This document shows, piece after piece, positions 19,999 through 31,005 of a stretch of DNA of 38,452 nucleotides (position 1 is the stretch's first letter; each line of letters opens with the position of its first letter). Source of the stretch: Gnetum montanum (taxonomy: Eukaryota; Streptophyta; Gnetopsida; Gnetales; Gnetaceae); contig MNCI01024072.1 of assembly GCA_015680685.1 (NCBI GenBank), positions 599,387-637,838 of the forward strand, in the 5' to 3' direction. Position numbers and translations under genes: made by a program. The notes below the pieces were generated by a model, which was not told where the DNA came from, did no database searches, and saw only the letters and a list, made by a program, of their open reading frames with translations.

Positions 19999-21950
19999 TA
20001 GTGACCACCACCTCCACCTACCACTTAAACAACTATGCCAAACATTGTTGTAACTGCCCAAAAGCTACGCAAATACAACCAATAGCTCTTATGTAAAAAA
20101 GAGTAACAAGTAGGCATGAGTGCTGGGGGACCCATCCATGTATAGACCAACGAAGAGTCACTTGAATGAGGTGGCTTAGATAATCAGTTTGATGGGTGGA
20201 GGTGGATCCATCTTCTCAACCCAAAGAACATAGTTGCCTATGAGGTAGAATTTGAGTACCAAAGAGGTCACAACATGTATCACAAAACAACAACCACTTC
20301 CTAAAATATTTGGGAATACTATGACCTTCTCAGTGCACTTAGAGGAAGATGAGGGAGCAACAGTTTTGAGAATCAAGGATAGGAGATTGCAACAGAAGTG
20401 ATCGCTAACCATATTGCCAAAAAAATCAATGCACCTACAACATCTATACTAGATGTCACTACACTCAAGGATGTGCAGATGTCTATAAGAACCACAAGTG
20501 ATAAAATAAATGTAGTGCAACATGAAGAATTGCTGGAATGACTAGTGGGAATTGGGCAACTACTTTCAGATGTCTTTGACCTTTCAGATAGTATTACTAC
20601 AATCCAGTTGGAGTTGCTTGAGGCAATGGGCAAGAACATCATATTGGAGGGGCAACTTAAAATAGCCAAGAAGCTAGATGAATGCTTGGTTTCGAAAGTT
20701 GCCAAATTAAGAGCCTAAATTGTTGACCCTGCTTTCCTCAACTTGGCATTGACAAGAGATGAAGCTATGAAATGGCTTGGCACTAAATTGAAAGGGGTTG
20801 AGGATGCAACAGAGATGGTGGTGTTCTACCCATCCTTGGTAGAGGCCACACATCACAAGATTCAAGAAAGCCTTAGATCAAACCCACTAGGAGAACATGT
20901 AATTGGTCACAGAAAGCCATCACCTATGGAATGTTGATGCGCACAAGCAATAATTAATAAATTTCATCCATCAACAGTAGGAGCAACTAGCCAGAGCAAA
21001 CATAGAACTGAGGAGATTGATTGTAGAAAATAGAAATCTCTCCATGGAGAAGGTCTGTGCCCTTTGCTAGAAAACTGCAATCAAGGTAGCCACCTAGAAA
21101 TTAGAGGCTTTCAAATTTGAGAGAGCCAAGCACCATTAGAAAGAACATGTCAATCTACAAAAGGAAGTAAATGAAAAACACATCCAGTTGATGAAGGCAA
21201 AAGTGAATGAAACCCTCCAATAGCTCTAGTAGGGAAAAGAAGTATGAAAATTCATTATTGATAGGATAGATGCCTACAACAAAGCGTAAATCTGCATGAA
21301 GGAGCTACAGATTGAGGAGATGATAGAATATATGGAGCTTGCCAATCTCTGTTATGTGAATCTAGCCATGTTGACTATCGAACAACCATGGTTAAAATTG
21401 GAGAAATAGGTGGCCAACTTGTACTTGTTGTATGAGGCCAAGTTCAAGCATCACAAAGACATCAAGTAGAAGCTTGTGATGGCAAATGTTGAAGTTAAAG
21501 TTCTCAAGGCATGATTCACTGATCAACAATCAACTGTCAAGAACCTGACCAAGAGAATGAATAACTACTAGGAGTTTTAGGATGTAGTTAGGGAATTTGA
21601 TATTAAATGCAAATAGTTCATTGCTTGGTTTATCAACATGAAGGAGATGTTCCCAATAATGCCCTATTTGTGGGATATCCCATTCCAACTAACATTGGTG
21701 ATGTCACATGGATTGTGAATGGTCCTTAGAGCAAGGAGGAGAAGATGAAGGCATGACTAGATGCCTTTTACCTTCCATTGAAGGTTGTAGCCATAGCAGG
21801 ATAGCCATAGCTACCTTAGCTACTGCACATGCTTGGAGCCAACAAAGGTCCTTCAGAACCTTAGGAGCCTCCACGGCCTAGGACTGTCTGATCTTCTCCA
21901 TCACCTTCACATCATTAGAGGATGTGCTATCAAATTTTTATGTAGTCATG
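19999..21950 (+). pseudogene. E1 ORF3, 3' half; helical/coiled-coil-rich
   Basis: This continues E1 ORF3 after N1, in phase with the segment ending at 9898. The first ~350 bp are poorly coding. From about 20415 the frame is rich in charged, Leu and Gln residues with heptad-like patterns, for example LLSDVFDLSDSITTIQLELL. The cleanest open part is 20743-20937. After a shift near 20940 another frame runs to about 21700 with ELRRLIVENRNLSMEK, LQKEVNEKHIQLMKAK and VKNLTKRMNN, which is coiled-coil-like. Stops in that part are mostly TAG, probably former CAG. No signal peptide or clear membrane segment is seen, so an envelope role is unsupported. The partner and function are unknown. Confidence 0.6.
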
Positions 21951-22116
21951 TCATGGTGTTTAATTTTGTGTCATGAACACCACAATTTTTATAGTTTGTT
22001 GATTCATACACTCGAGCACTTAATTTTGTCAAGTGAGTTTGTTTTGTCAAGAGTCAATCAATAATCGCATATCTTTTCAATTTTGTATGGGAACTCAAGG
22101 ATGAGTTTTCATTCAA

Positions 22117-22127
22117 TCATGGGGGTA
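22117..22127 (+). promoter_or_regulatory. E1 polypurine tract (short, weak)
   Basis: TCATGGGGGTA directly before TGATGAG of the 3' LTR. A five-G run is the only purine block here. It is likely the plus-strand primer site but short compared with usual tracts. Confidence 0.45.
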
Positions 22128-23048
22128 TGATGAGCATCAAAGTATCGTGTTGATGGGCCCTCATCGATAGGGCCCCATTTACATGGTGTTGCCCCATTGA
22201 CAGGGCTGCATCGATGTAGTGTTTTCTACATCTATGAGGCCCCTTCAACATAGTACTATAGCAAAAACTATAAATATGAGCTCCCAGCCATGTTTATGAA
22301 TCAGAAGTCATAGTAGTAGCAGAGCTCTTGCAGTTTGTTCATTTAAAAGCTATATATTTTTTCAAGTGATCGCAGTAGGAGTCACTGAGTGTATGGATCT
22401 TTATTTGAGCATTGTTGTACCTAAACCACACCAGTGTATACAATAATAAAGATGAGCTTCTTAATAAACCTTGTAGCATTCTCGATAGTTTAAATGTTTT
22501 ATTCTTGCATTTAATGTTTTCAATTATTTGTTCAATGTTTCTCGGTAATTAAGCTAATTAAGTGATTAAGTAAGATAAGCTAAATAGGTTAAATACATAA
22601 GTATAATTACTTCAAGTGTAAATATGTATTTGCTTAGTAATCTTAGCAACATTATTGCTTGGTGCGGCCAATAGTGTAGTGCTTGGTAACCCAACAGTGG
22701 ATACATGGGTTTAGGAGGGAAGATGGGAATGGATGCTTATGTTAAGGCTAGTTGGAGAATAGTTAATTAGTTAAACTAATTAGTTGTTAAATTATTTCAT
22801 CTCTCTACTATAAGTACTAAAGAACATAAAACACAAAACAATAAAAATCATATGCCTCGATTACACTTAACCATACCATGTGCATCACAAGTGTAATTGG
22901 GAAGACAACGAATGACCTTCATGGAAAGGTTAACTTCCTAGAAAACTAGTGTATTGGAGAATATAGAGTCTACGGAATTTGATTAGATTATGGATGAATG
23001 CTTTGTGATTCGTAGGGTTGGGTGTAGGGGTACCTCAACCACTCATCA
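22128..23048 (+). repeat. E1 3' LTR
   Basis: 921 bp, TGATGAG...CTCATCA. TATAAATA is at 22269-22276 and AATAAA at 22445-22450. It keeps the ~124 bp U3 start missing from the 5' copy, including GGGCCC and ATCGAT palindromes. Confidence 0.9.
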
Positions 23049-23105
23049 AATAGTTTCTAGATTAAAGAGTTTGTTAATTGGTCTTTTCTTAAGGAGGTTC
23101 TTACT

Positions 23106-23177
23106 GAGGTATTGCATAGTTGATTAGAGCATGCAACTTGTGGTTTCAAAGTCATAAGTTCGATTTGCTTATGTTCT
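23106..23177 (+). other. tRNA-like segment, probably a SINE head or decayed tRNA pseudogene
   Basis: GCATAGTTGATTAGAGCA (23114-23131) resembles a Pol III box A, and AAGTTCGATTT (23156-23166) resembles box B; the spacing is tRNA-like. Stem pairing looks poor, so it is not called as a functional tRNA. Confidence 0.45.
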
Positions 23178-23845
23178 AGTCATCTAGTTTCAATTCCAAC
23201 ATCCTACTCTCCTCCCATCTTCCTACCAACATGGAAAAAACCACTAATATAAAAATTTTGTAAAAGTTTATCACTCAAGTATTACCCATTGACTCAATGC
23301 ATTTAACATTTTATTTGTGTGGTTTATCAATGATATATGTTATTACAACTCTTCTTCTAAATATTTGTACCATGACCAAATTCCTACAACAAACAAATAT
23401 TGTAGCTTTCAAGGTAATAAAGCAACTAGACATGTTAACTATTTGGTTGGTTTTATATCTTTGCAAAAAAACCCACGTGTGATGGAAAGTCAATTCCAAA
23501 CTATTCGCAATTTGGCCACACTATTTTGTTGTTTAAGCTACATTATAACCTTGATCCCACATCATAGAGCCATTTCCATTAAGGAACCTATTAGCCTTGA
23601 ATGGTTAATCCTATTTTATTACTATTTGCACCTTTATTGAAATTACATTGCATGCAATCTATTTTATTTCTACTATTTTTAAAGCCTTTTGATTATAAAG
23701 TTAGCCTTCATTGGAAAATAACATACATTAGGGAAATTTCATCATGTATTTCCTTAGTTTGTACCTTTTCTTTTTACTACAAGTACAACTCAAGACACAT
23801 AGCCAACATAATACATTTTAAGAATTATACAAGAATATAATAATG

Positions 23846-23915
23846 TCTCAAGTTTGACTTAAACTGACAACCTATTGCTTAACAAAACAATGAGCTAACC
23901 ACTTGAGCCACTTGT
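23846..23915 (-). other. tRNA-like segment, minus strand
   Basis: On the minus strand TGGCTCAAGTGGTTAGCTCA (23891-23910) is close to a box A consensus, and a GTTTAAGTCAAAC word (23851-23863) sits at the box B position. It is probably a SINE-like or tRNA-derived relic. Confidence 0.45.
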
Positions 23916-24231
23916 CATTGGAATTATTGTAAATTATTAATTATTTCATGTTATTAACAATGTTAATGTGTAATTTTAAAGCTTGTTTAATATGTTAAAC
24001 AAATAAAGAATTATTAACTAAATATCATGACTTATAACTACAAATTTATTTTAACATTAAGTTAGATTGCAAATACGATCTATGATATTTAATTATGAAT
24101 ATATATATGTAGTTTGATGATTGGGGTGTTGAAACCTAAAACAATTTGACTATATGTTCACCCTAGGACATGTAACTAACATGATAATTTAGACAAATGA
24201 TAGAGAAAATATAATAGTGTTAGATTTGCAT

Positions 24232-24296
24232 ATCCCTTGGGATTGAGCATGTGACTTACACATCACAAATCACACCCTCTAACTAAGTGAGCAATG
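24232..24296 (-). other. tRNA-like segment, minus strand
   Basis: On the minus strand TTGCTCACTTAGTTAGAGG (box A-like) is followed by TGCTCAATCCC (box B-like). The spacing fits a tRNA-derived element; it is degenerate. Confidence 0.4.
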
Positions 24297-24634
24297 TGTA
24301 AATGACATGCTTTGATGATTATCTCTCAGCTATACATTTATAGCTTTGTATTTACATTGAACAATAACAATTGTCAATTCATTCTCTTGATTTGTACCAT
24401 CTTTAATTATATTCTATAAACATGTGTATGTTATAATCAAAAGTTTTGTACTCATAAGTTTATGCTTTCTTAATAGTTTGGTCTTGTATTGAACTCTTAA
24501 TTCATTTGTATCAAACAACTTGTTTTGCCACCTCATATGGAACTTAATTATTCATATGATGTTGAAGGTTGTTAAAAGTTAATCCATGTTGACTTTGAGG
24601 GTAAATGTTGATGGTTGACATGTTTATCAACTTA

Positions 24635-24639
24635 AGTAT
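24635..24639 (+). repeat. Target site duplication, left (AGTAT)
   Basis: AGTAT precedes the solo LTR and recurs at 25415-25419. Confidence 0.85.
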
Positions 24640-25414
24640 TGATGAGCCGCAATATCGCGTACGCGATATCGTAGCCCGCCGCAATGTCTATAAATAAGAG
24701 GTAGCTTTCCCTATTTTAGACACTTAGACTTAGACTGTAGCCAAACTATAGTAGTTTTACCATTCTAGAGTTAGAATAATTTCCATGTGCTCGTAGTAGG
24801 AGTCTTAAAAGTGAATGGATCTTTATTCGAGCAAATTGTACCTGAGCACACATTTGTGTACAACAATAAAGATGAACTTTTTGACAAACCTTGCAGCATG
24901 TGGACTAAGCTAAATAGGAATTAATTATTGTTGAATATTTAAATTCTTTCTTAGTTAATTAATCTCTAACCCTTGACTCTCCTAGTTAAGTACACTCAGT
25001 ACAACTGCTTCAAGCATGTGTGCAATGCTTGGTAACCCAGTAACAAATAGCGTTTGGTAATCCTAGCAGCGTTGCACTGGTTCAGGGTGTGTGCGGCAAG
25101 TGGGAACGAATACTAGAGTTAGGACAATTAGAACTTAGTTAGTAAATAGTTAATGAAAGTTAGTCACTTAGTTCTCTTCACCTTCCCCTATTAGCATAAG
25201 ACATTAAAAAAATAAAACATATAAAAATCATATACCTCAAGCTCACTTAACCATACAACTGTGACAATACAAGTAAGCTTGGGAAGACAACGATTGATTA
25301 ACCTTAAGTGTTCCATTAAGGCACGTAAGCACTTAGTCCTTGGAGTTCAACCGGATCACGCGTGAGATGCTCGTATTCATATGGTTGAGTGTAGGGGTAC
25401 CTCGCCACTCATCA
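24640..25414 (+). mobile_element. Solo LTR A, E1 superfamily
   Basis: 775 bp, TGATGAGCC...CTCATCA, flanked by AGTAT on both sides and with no internal region, so it formed by recombination between the two LTRs of an element. TATAAATA is at 24689-24696 and AATAAA at 24865-24870. U3 is only 49 bp and includes an 18-bp perfect palindrome (24652-24669). Confidence 0.9.
24652..24669. repeat. 18-bp perfect palindrome in solo LTR A
   Basis: ATATCGCGTACGCGATAT equals its own reverse complement. It lies 20 bp upstream of the TATA box. Confidence 0.9.
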
Positions 25415-25419
25415 AGTAT
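25415..25419 (+). repeat. Target site duplication, right (AGTAT)
   Basis: Exact match to 24635-24639. Confidence 0.85.
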
Positions 25420-25864
25420 GCTCTTTTAAAGTTAAAAGAGGTATAATTGTATCATAGTTTACATAATTAATGATATGATTGTTAAGTTTATTATAACTAG
25501 ACATCTTGTTTAATTTTGAAATATCATAAAAGTTATTTGAATGCTATGAGAAAGTAAAAAATTAGTTCAAAAAGAATATGGATGACCTTATCTATTAAAC
25601 TAAGTGCAATTGCATGCAAAATTACTAGGTTGATTAGTTTACTATCACAGTAATATTTTGTACCTTATGTATGTTATCACATCAATTTTTCATGCTTTGT
25701 GTATCAATTGTAATCATAACTATGAGTTTATTACATCATAGTTATTGTATACTAGAAACTATATATGTTCAATGCCATGGGTATGACATATATTGATGTT
25801 TTAATCACTTCAAAATTTGTATTATAAGATTCATTTATTATCTTAATTTTGAACATGTAGCAAC
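25420..25864. other. AT-rich DNA, nothing recognised
   Basis: No reading frame, repeat or RNA-like structure that I can support. It may be the insertion substrate of both flanking solo LTRs. Confidence 0.6.
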
Positions 25865-25869
25865 CTAGG
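25865..25869 (+). repeat. Target site duplication, left (CTAGG)
   Basis: CTAGG precedes solo LTR B and recurs at 26786-26790. Confidence 0.8.
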
Positions 25870-26785
25870 TGATGAAGTGTTAAATGGTCAATGCATTTAC
25901 TAGGCCGCGTATACGAGATCCCGTATATGTGGTCGCATCGACATGGCCCCGTATATGCGGCCCTGTCGACGCATCCTTCCATGCATCGATGTGGCCCCAT
26001 TTATGCGACATTTGTTTCGACCTATAAATAAGTGGGCTCCCACCACTCTTAAGTACCTTTTTGTTAGTTGTAGCGAAGCTCTTGCAGTTTTTTTCGTGAG
26101 AGTTAGAATATTTTCCAAGTGCCCGCAGTAGGTGTAAGAAAGGTGTCTACCTCTTTATTCGAGCGCTGATGTATCTAAGCCCATTGGCATGAATGGCAAT
26201 AAAGACGAGCTTTTCAAGCAATCCTTGGAGCATTTGGACTTAGTTATTTAATGCATTTAATAGTTTAATATCTTTATGCTTTGATAGTTACTTAAGTTTC
26301 CGTTGTTGTTATTTCTATCGTTATCACTCTTTTATAGTTTGTAAAACCATAAGTACGACCATCTCGAACGTAAACCCAACGCTTGACAACCCAGTGACTT
26401 TTAACGTCTGGTAATCCTGTAGTGGTTAGGGGATGCTCAGGACGTGCCTAGAAGATGGGATCGGATACTTATGTTAGGCATAGTTAAGATATAGATTAGG
26501 ATAATTATAGATTACATGATATTTCATTTCTTACTTTCCATACCTTTATTAGACGTGGAAAGATAAAGTAAAAAGCCATAAAAATCAGTTGCCTCAACAT
26601 CACTTAACCATTGCCACTAGAACATGACAAGTGAGGTTGGGAAGACAACGACCGTTCTAACAAAGGATTTTGCTGGTTAAGGTCTGGTGTATGCAAAGTG
26701 CTTACAGTCTATGGAATTCGACCGAGTCGCGTGTGAACGCTCATGATTCGCATGGTTGGGCATAGGGGTACCTAGCCGCTCATCC
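25870..26785 (+). mobile_element. Solo LTR B, E1 superfamily
   Basis: 916 bp, TGATGAAG...CTCATCC (final A of CATCA changed to C). TATAAATA is at 26023-26030 and AATAAA at 26198-26203. U3 contains GC-rich near-repeats of GGCC-CGTATA-TGCGGCC with GTCGAC and GCATCGA words. Short open frames inside it (both strands near 25750-26130) arise from these repeats. Confidence 0.88.
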
Positions 26786-26790
26786 CTAGG
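26786..26790 (+). repeat. Target site duplication, right (CTAGG)
   Basis: Exact match to 25865-25869. Confidence 0.8.
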
Positions 26791-29080
26791 GGATAAGAAC
26801 ATGTGTACTAAATCCAAAGTTTGTAAAGAAATGGCCATCGAGATGACTTTGTATCATAATGGTGGATACCATCTTGGGAGGGCTCTTCCATAACACTATC
26901 ACCAATAATAAAAATAGTCATAATCATAGCATAGAACACCATCTCTACAATGTTATCCTTATCACAAATATAATCCTTTCAATTAATATGTTTAATATTC
27001 GATCTCACTAACCAAATCTACTTATCAAGTAGGGTTGAGCATTGTCCCAATCTAAAATTTTAGTTAGGTTCAATTATTTAATTTAAAATCATTAGATCCA
27101 TTTAAATAAGTTCTTTTTAATTCTATGAGGTTAAATAATGGGATTATATTATTGATTTACTAAAGTGAATACAATTTTATTGTTAAAGCATTATGTTAAA
27201 GATTTGTATCATTTAATTCTTACTACTATTTATGCTTAGTTATAGATCTTTTATATATTTAATGGTTGAATGCTGAAATCCAATTACCTTTAGAAGTCTT
27301 TATTTTACTAGTTATTATGTTACCATGATTATTTTATTCTATAGTATACACATGATTATATTGCATGACCAAAAAATTAGAGCAAGGACATCCTTTAGGA
27401 ATGGTATGTCTAGGCATCTGACTTATGAGTCAACTAGGACATTTATGATTCTATCACTAAAAAACTAGGATTAAAAGTAGTGCAAGTACATAGACCATTC
27501 ATTTCTTCTTATGTTTTCTATATACATCAATGGCATAATCATTTTATGTCATTTATGAATATTAACAATGTGATTTCCATTGTTCCATTCATTAATATTA
27601 TCGACTTGATACTAAACGTCACCACTAAAAAAAGTAAAAAAAAAATTTACTTGTTTACATTATTTATGTTTATACATCACTTCAATAATTTTACTAGTTA
27701 TATTTAATTATGGCTTGATTTCAAGAAGCTACTTATATTTAATACCTTTTACAAGCAAATAATCTACATAGAAAATTATGCCATTTGATATGATAAATAG
27801 CGCAATAACTTTTTTCATTAACATAAAAAAGGACATAATGAATTACATTGAATAATCTTTAAAAGGGTGTATTAAATTGCATTGTTTATTTTTTTAAAGA
27901 AAATTTGTTACAATAATGAGATAATTGTCAAAATTCCATCCTTGTAGACCTTGACATTGATAATCTATTCACGTCCAACACTTTACTATCACATATGTAA
28001 TTTGCATTCATACATAATACATAAATCTTATTCCCATTGATGAAATAATTTCTCTTCTTGAGTTGTCTTTTGTGATAGTTGTAGCATACTGACAATAAAA
28101 TTTTGAGATTACAAGTAGCTACAATTAATAAAATAACAATGCTTTCAATAACCATCATAATCCCTTTGTAAGTAGGAACTTGTTGGCAAATATTAGTAGC
28201 ACATTCTTCTTGTATGTGTAGATTTTCTAGGCAATTTGTAAGTGTATGTGCTATTTGGATCTTGGGCAAAGTAGCATCAACTTAGAACAATATGAGATTC
28301 TTATTGGTATTCACTAATAGTTACCTATTTGCTTATAAAATTAAAAAGGGTATTCATTAGCAAGCCATTTTTAAAATTCTAAATATTTTAATGCAAATAA
28401 GTTTGCATGATCTATAAATAAAAACCTACATATAACATTCATAATTTTCTTATTTTTCTTCTTATATATTTTCATGGGAATTTCATGATGGAGATCCAGA
28501 CTTGATAGAGAGTTATTTTTTGACATAGATAGTTGTTGCTCTATCTCATGTTTTGATAGTAAAAAGCCTAAATAATGGAGAAGTATGCTTGGTTAAGCAT
28601 GTGTTTTAAACATCGACTCAGTTGTTAAGTATTTGGACAAAGTGAAAGTCAGATAAGTGGAATTTAGGCTTTTGAGATGCATGGAGGCAATGATATATTA
28701 ATTCAACATCATCTTTTCCGAACCTTAGATACAAAGTAGATGTTTAGGCTTCATGGTGGATGTCCAGGCCAAGAGCAGGCAAAGCTGGAGAACCAATCTT
28801 CTACAAAGAACAAATATTCTAGGCTTCAATCTAGATGTCCCACATTGTGGACATCATAGCATGGAAGTGTTTAAGATGGTGGATGTCTTCACCAAAATTG
28901 TGAATTTCCCACTAGAATCGGACTAGCTCTCAAGGAAAACATCCCGACCTATTCCAACGTCTTACATAAGCCTCAACCTTTGCAATATGAATGTTCAAGC
29001 CTCGAATGGAACATCCCAAGTACTCAGTGAAGGAAATAAAAAAGTCATTTCTATTTATTTCTTAAACTCTAATTCTTCAT
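26791..29080. other. AT-rich intergenic DNA, no gene recognised
   Basis: The longest open frame (113 codons, minus, 27928-28269) shows no domain I recognise and has unremarkable composition. The stretch 28480-29080 is less AT-rich but has no convincing frame; it could be a decayed 5' region of the copia relic that follows. Confidence 0.5.
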
Positions 29081-30710
29081 GGGAAACTTTTTGTGGGTGC
29101 AAAGATTATTAAAGAATATGCCTAGACCTTCAATGAGCAAGATATGCCATTACATCTATGTTGACACAAGAAGAGTGAAACTAGGCCACCCATTGTAAGA
29201 TTGTCAAAGAAGTGTATGATACTTTTGAGATAATTTATAATGGTGCTAAGGTGGTAAAGTAATCAAAACTTCTTCGTTAGTTGAATTAGTTTAAAAATAT
29301 CAAAAAAAAAGAATAAAAGAATTCATCAGTACTTCAATTACATACATGATCTTGTTAGTCATATTATAGAGATAGATCAAGACTATTTTGAAAGGAAAGT
29401 TGTTTATACTATTGTTAGAACTTTGAATCCTAAATATAAGATTAAGACCATGGTCATAGAAGAAGTAAGAGATTTTGATACTCTAAAATTTTAGAAAGTT
29501 CAAAGTGCTCTAATTGCTTATGAGATGACATTAGTTAAGGAAGGTATGCTAAAGGATGATTCCATTGTCCTCTCCTCAAGCCAAGTAGTAGTAGAAAAGC
29601 CCAAAGAGACACAAGGTAAGACTTTCTTATATAGTGGCAATGATGATTTAGAGCTTGCATTGCTTATTATAAGAGTTAGTAGGATGATTGCAAATTAGCT
29701 TAAGGAATAAAGAGAAAAGATAAGAAGAAAATAACCAATAAGTAAGCCCTTTGGTAAGATATCAAGGCCTACTTCCTTTATCAATATTGTGAATATCATA
29801 TATTGGGTATGCAATGGATGAGGAAATCTTGTCTTAGAATGTCATAGTATCAAGAGATTACAAGATGAAGCTAAATTTAAAGAAAAACGAAAACCCCTTA
29901 TTAGCAAATGGGATGAAGAAGAGGATGGCAATAAAATAAAGTAGAGGAAGGTGATAACTCCAACTCCCATCTTGTTTGCATGATCACAACTTAAGTGATG
30001 AAGAAGAGATCTATACCATCAAAGAAAGGTATAATTGTTTTAAGCAAAATTTTATCAAATTGCAAAATATTGTTTTAAGTTCTAGAGCAAATTACACCAA
30101 CATGAGTTAGAGTATGAACACAAGAGAAATTCATGCTTAACCCTAAGAAGCAATGTCAGTTCTCAATGTTGAGATTAGTGAGCTAATAACTTTGAATGAG
30201 TCTCTAAAGTTTCAAGATTATAAAGAAGAAGAACTAAAAAAGATTAACATCTCATTCCTAAGGGAGAATACCTTACTTAGAAAAGAGGTTGAGGACTTAT
30301 GCAAGAGGGTTGATAATAATAAGTAGGTTACTAAAAAGTTTGTCCTCAGAAAAAAATCACTTAATCAAATACTTCATGAATGAAGGAGTTCTAATAATAA
30401 TAGTGGAATAGGACAAAAATTCACCATGACAAACTACTCTAATGAATCCACATGTAGGTTGAAAGAGATTCACCAATCCAAGTATGTTTATTTCTTTCAA
30501 CAAAGATTTCCAAAATCTAAGTTTTGTTTCATTATTAATCAGTTAGACATATTAGAACATATTGTTTATTTAGAAATTTTAATATTCAAGATGTATCTCA
30601 CTTGGTCTTTATGGAGAAACATATCAATTGTGACATGTAGGGTTATGAAACAAAGAGATGTGTATCCAAGGAAAACCCACAAAGGAAGCAATAAGTAAAT
30701 GGAAATTAAA
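29081..30710 (+). pseudogene. gag: Ty1/copia gag pseudogene, truncated (no pol)
   Basis: Capsid protein of a copia-class element. About 29215-29570 reads as a UBN2-type gag: QLNQFKNIK, HQYFNYIHDLV, RTLNPKYKIKTMVIEEVRDF and LIAYEMTLVKEGM. The 'LP..Y..KV..I.E..D...L' block before a Y-E-M is typical of copia gags. A decayed knuckle-like W-V-C-N-G...L-E-C-H lies near 29805-29850. From about 30160 there is a helical segment (ELKKINISFLRENTLLRKEV), then FVLRKKSLNQILHE, resembling the K-S-L-x-x-I-L linker of larger copia gags. The stretch 30426-30698 is open but low-similarity. Protease, integrase and RT are absent before the E2 LTR starts at 31006. Confidence 0.65.
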
Positions 30711-31005
30711 GATCCACATGAACAAATATAATAATAAGACAATAAAGAAGGGAGTTATGTGGATGACCTAATATAAGGTAAGGACAAATAAAAGATACCT
30801 CGCTCCACATCACTCATACATAATGTCAAAGTTGGATCTATGCCCAACCAGGTAAGTCAAGGTAATATCACACCTTAACTAGTAGGATATAGTAGTTTAA
30901 GTTTTAATATAGCTTATTTATTTTTATTTTATTTTTGGTTTTGGTTTTTCCTTGCTTTCACTTTCTTTCCCAATCTTTTCCAAATTTTTTTTGAGACATG
31001 TTTGT
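30711..31005. other. Short AT-rich stretch before E2
   Basis: T-rich near 30910-30990; nothing recognised. It may be the decayed continuation of the copia relic. Confidence 0.5.

Larger units (their letters stand above)
484..23048 (+). mobile_element. E1: decayed Athila-like Ty3/gypsy retrotransposon containing nested element N1
   Basis: Terminal LTRs of the same subfamily sit at 484-1284 and 22128-23048. Between them, in plus order, are a tRNA-Asp-like primer site, gag, protease-RT-RNaseH-integrase, a long spacer, a third ORF and a purine tract. Without N1 (about 10.1 kb) the visible element is about 12.5 kb, in the usual range for Athila-class elements. Integrase lies downstream of RNase H, which is the Ty3/gypsy order. 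The protease surroundings and the Cys/His knuckle spacing look Athila-like. Every coding region has many stops and frameshifts, so the copy is dead. The duplication on the right would be AATAG (23049-23053); the left one is outside the window. Confidence 0.85.
23049..24634. other. AT-rich DNA between E1 and a solo LTR
   Basis: No credible coding region. It contains three degenerate tRNA-like segments (23106-23177 plus, 23846-23915 minus, 24232-24296 minus); the rest shows nothing I can identify. Confidence 0.6.

Noticed and set aside
19999-21950. ORF3 as a retroviral-type envelope gene
   Set aside because: No signal peptide, cleavage site or transmembrane anchor is visible; the helical, charged character argues for a different role.
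23106-23177. Functional tRNA gene
   Set aside because: Box-like words are present but stems do not pair well and no anticodon arm is convincing.
27928-28269. 113-codon open frame on the minus strand in AT-rich DNA
   Set aside because: I briefly read it as a possible copia RT remnant, but no conserved motif (catalytic Asp pair or flanking blocks) holds up.
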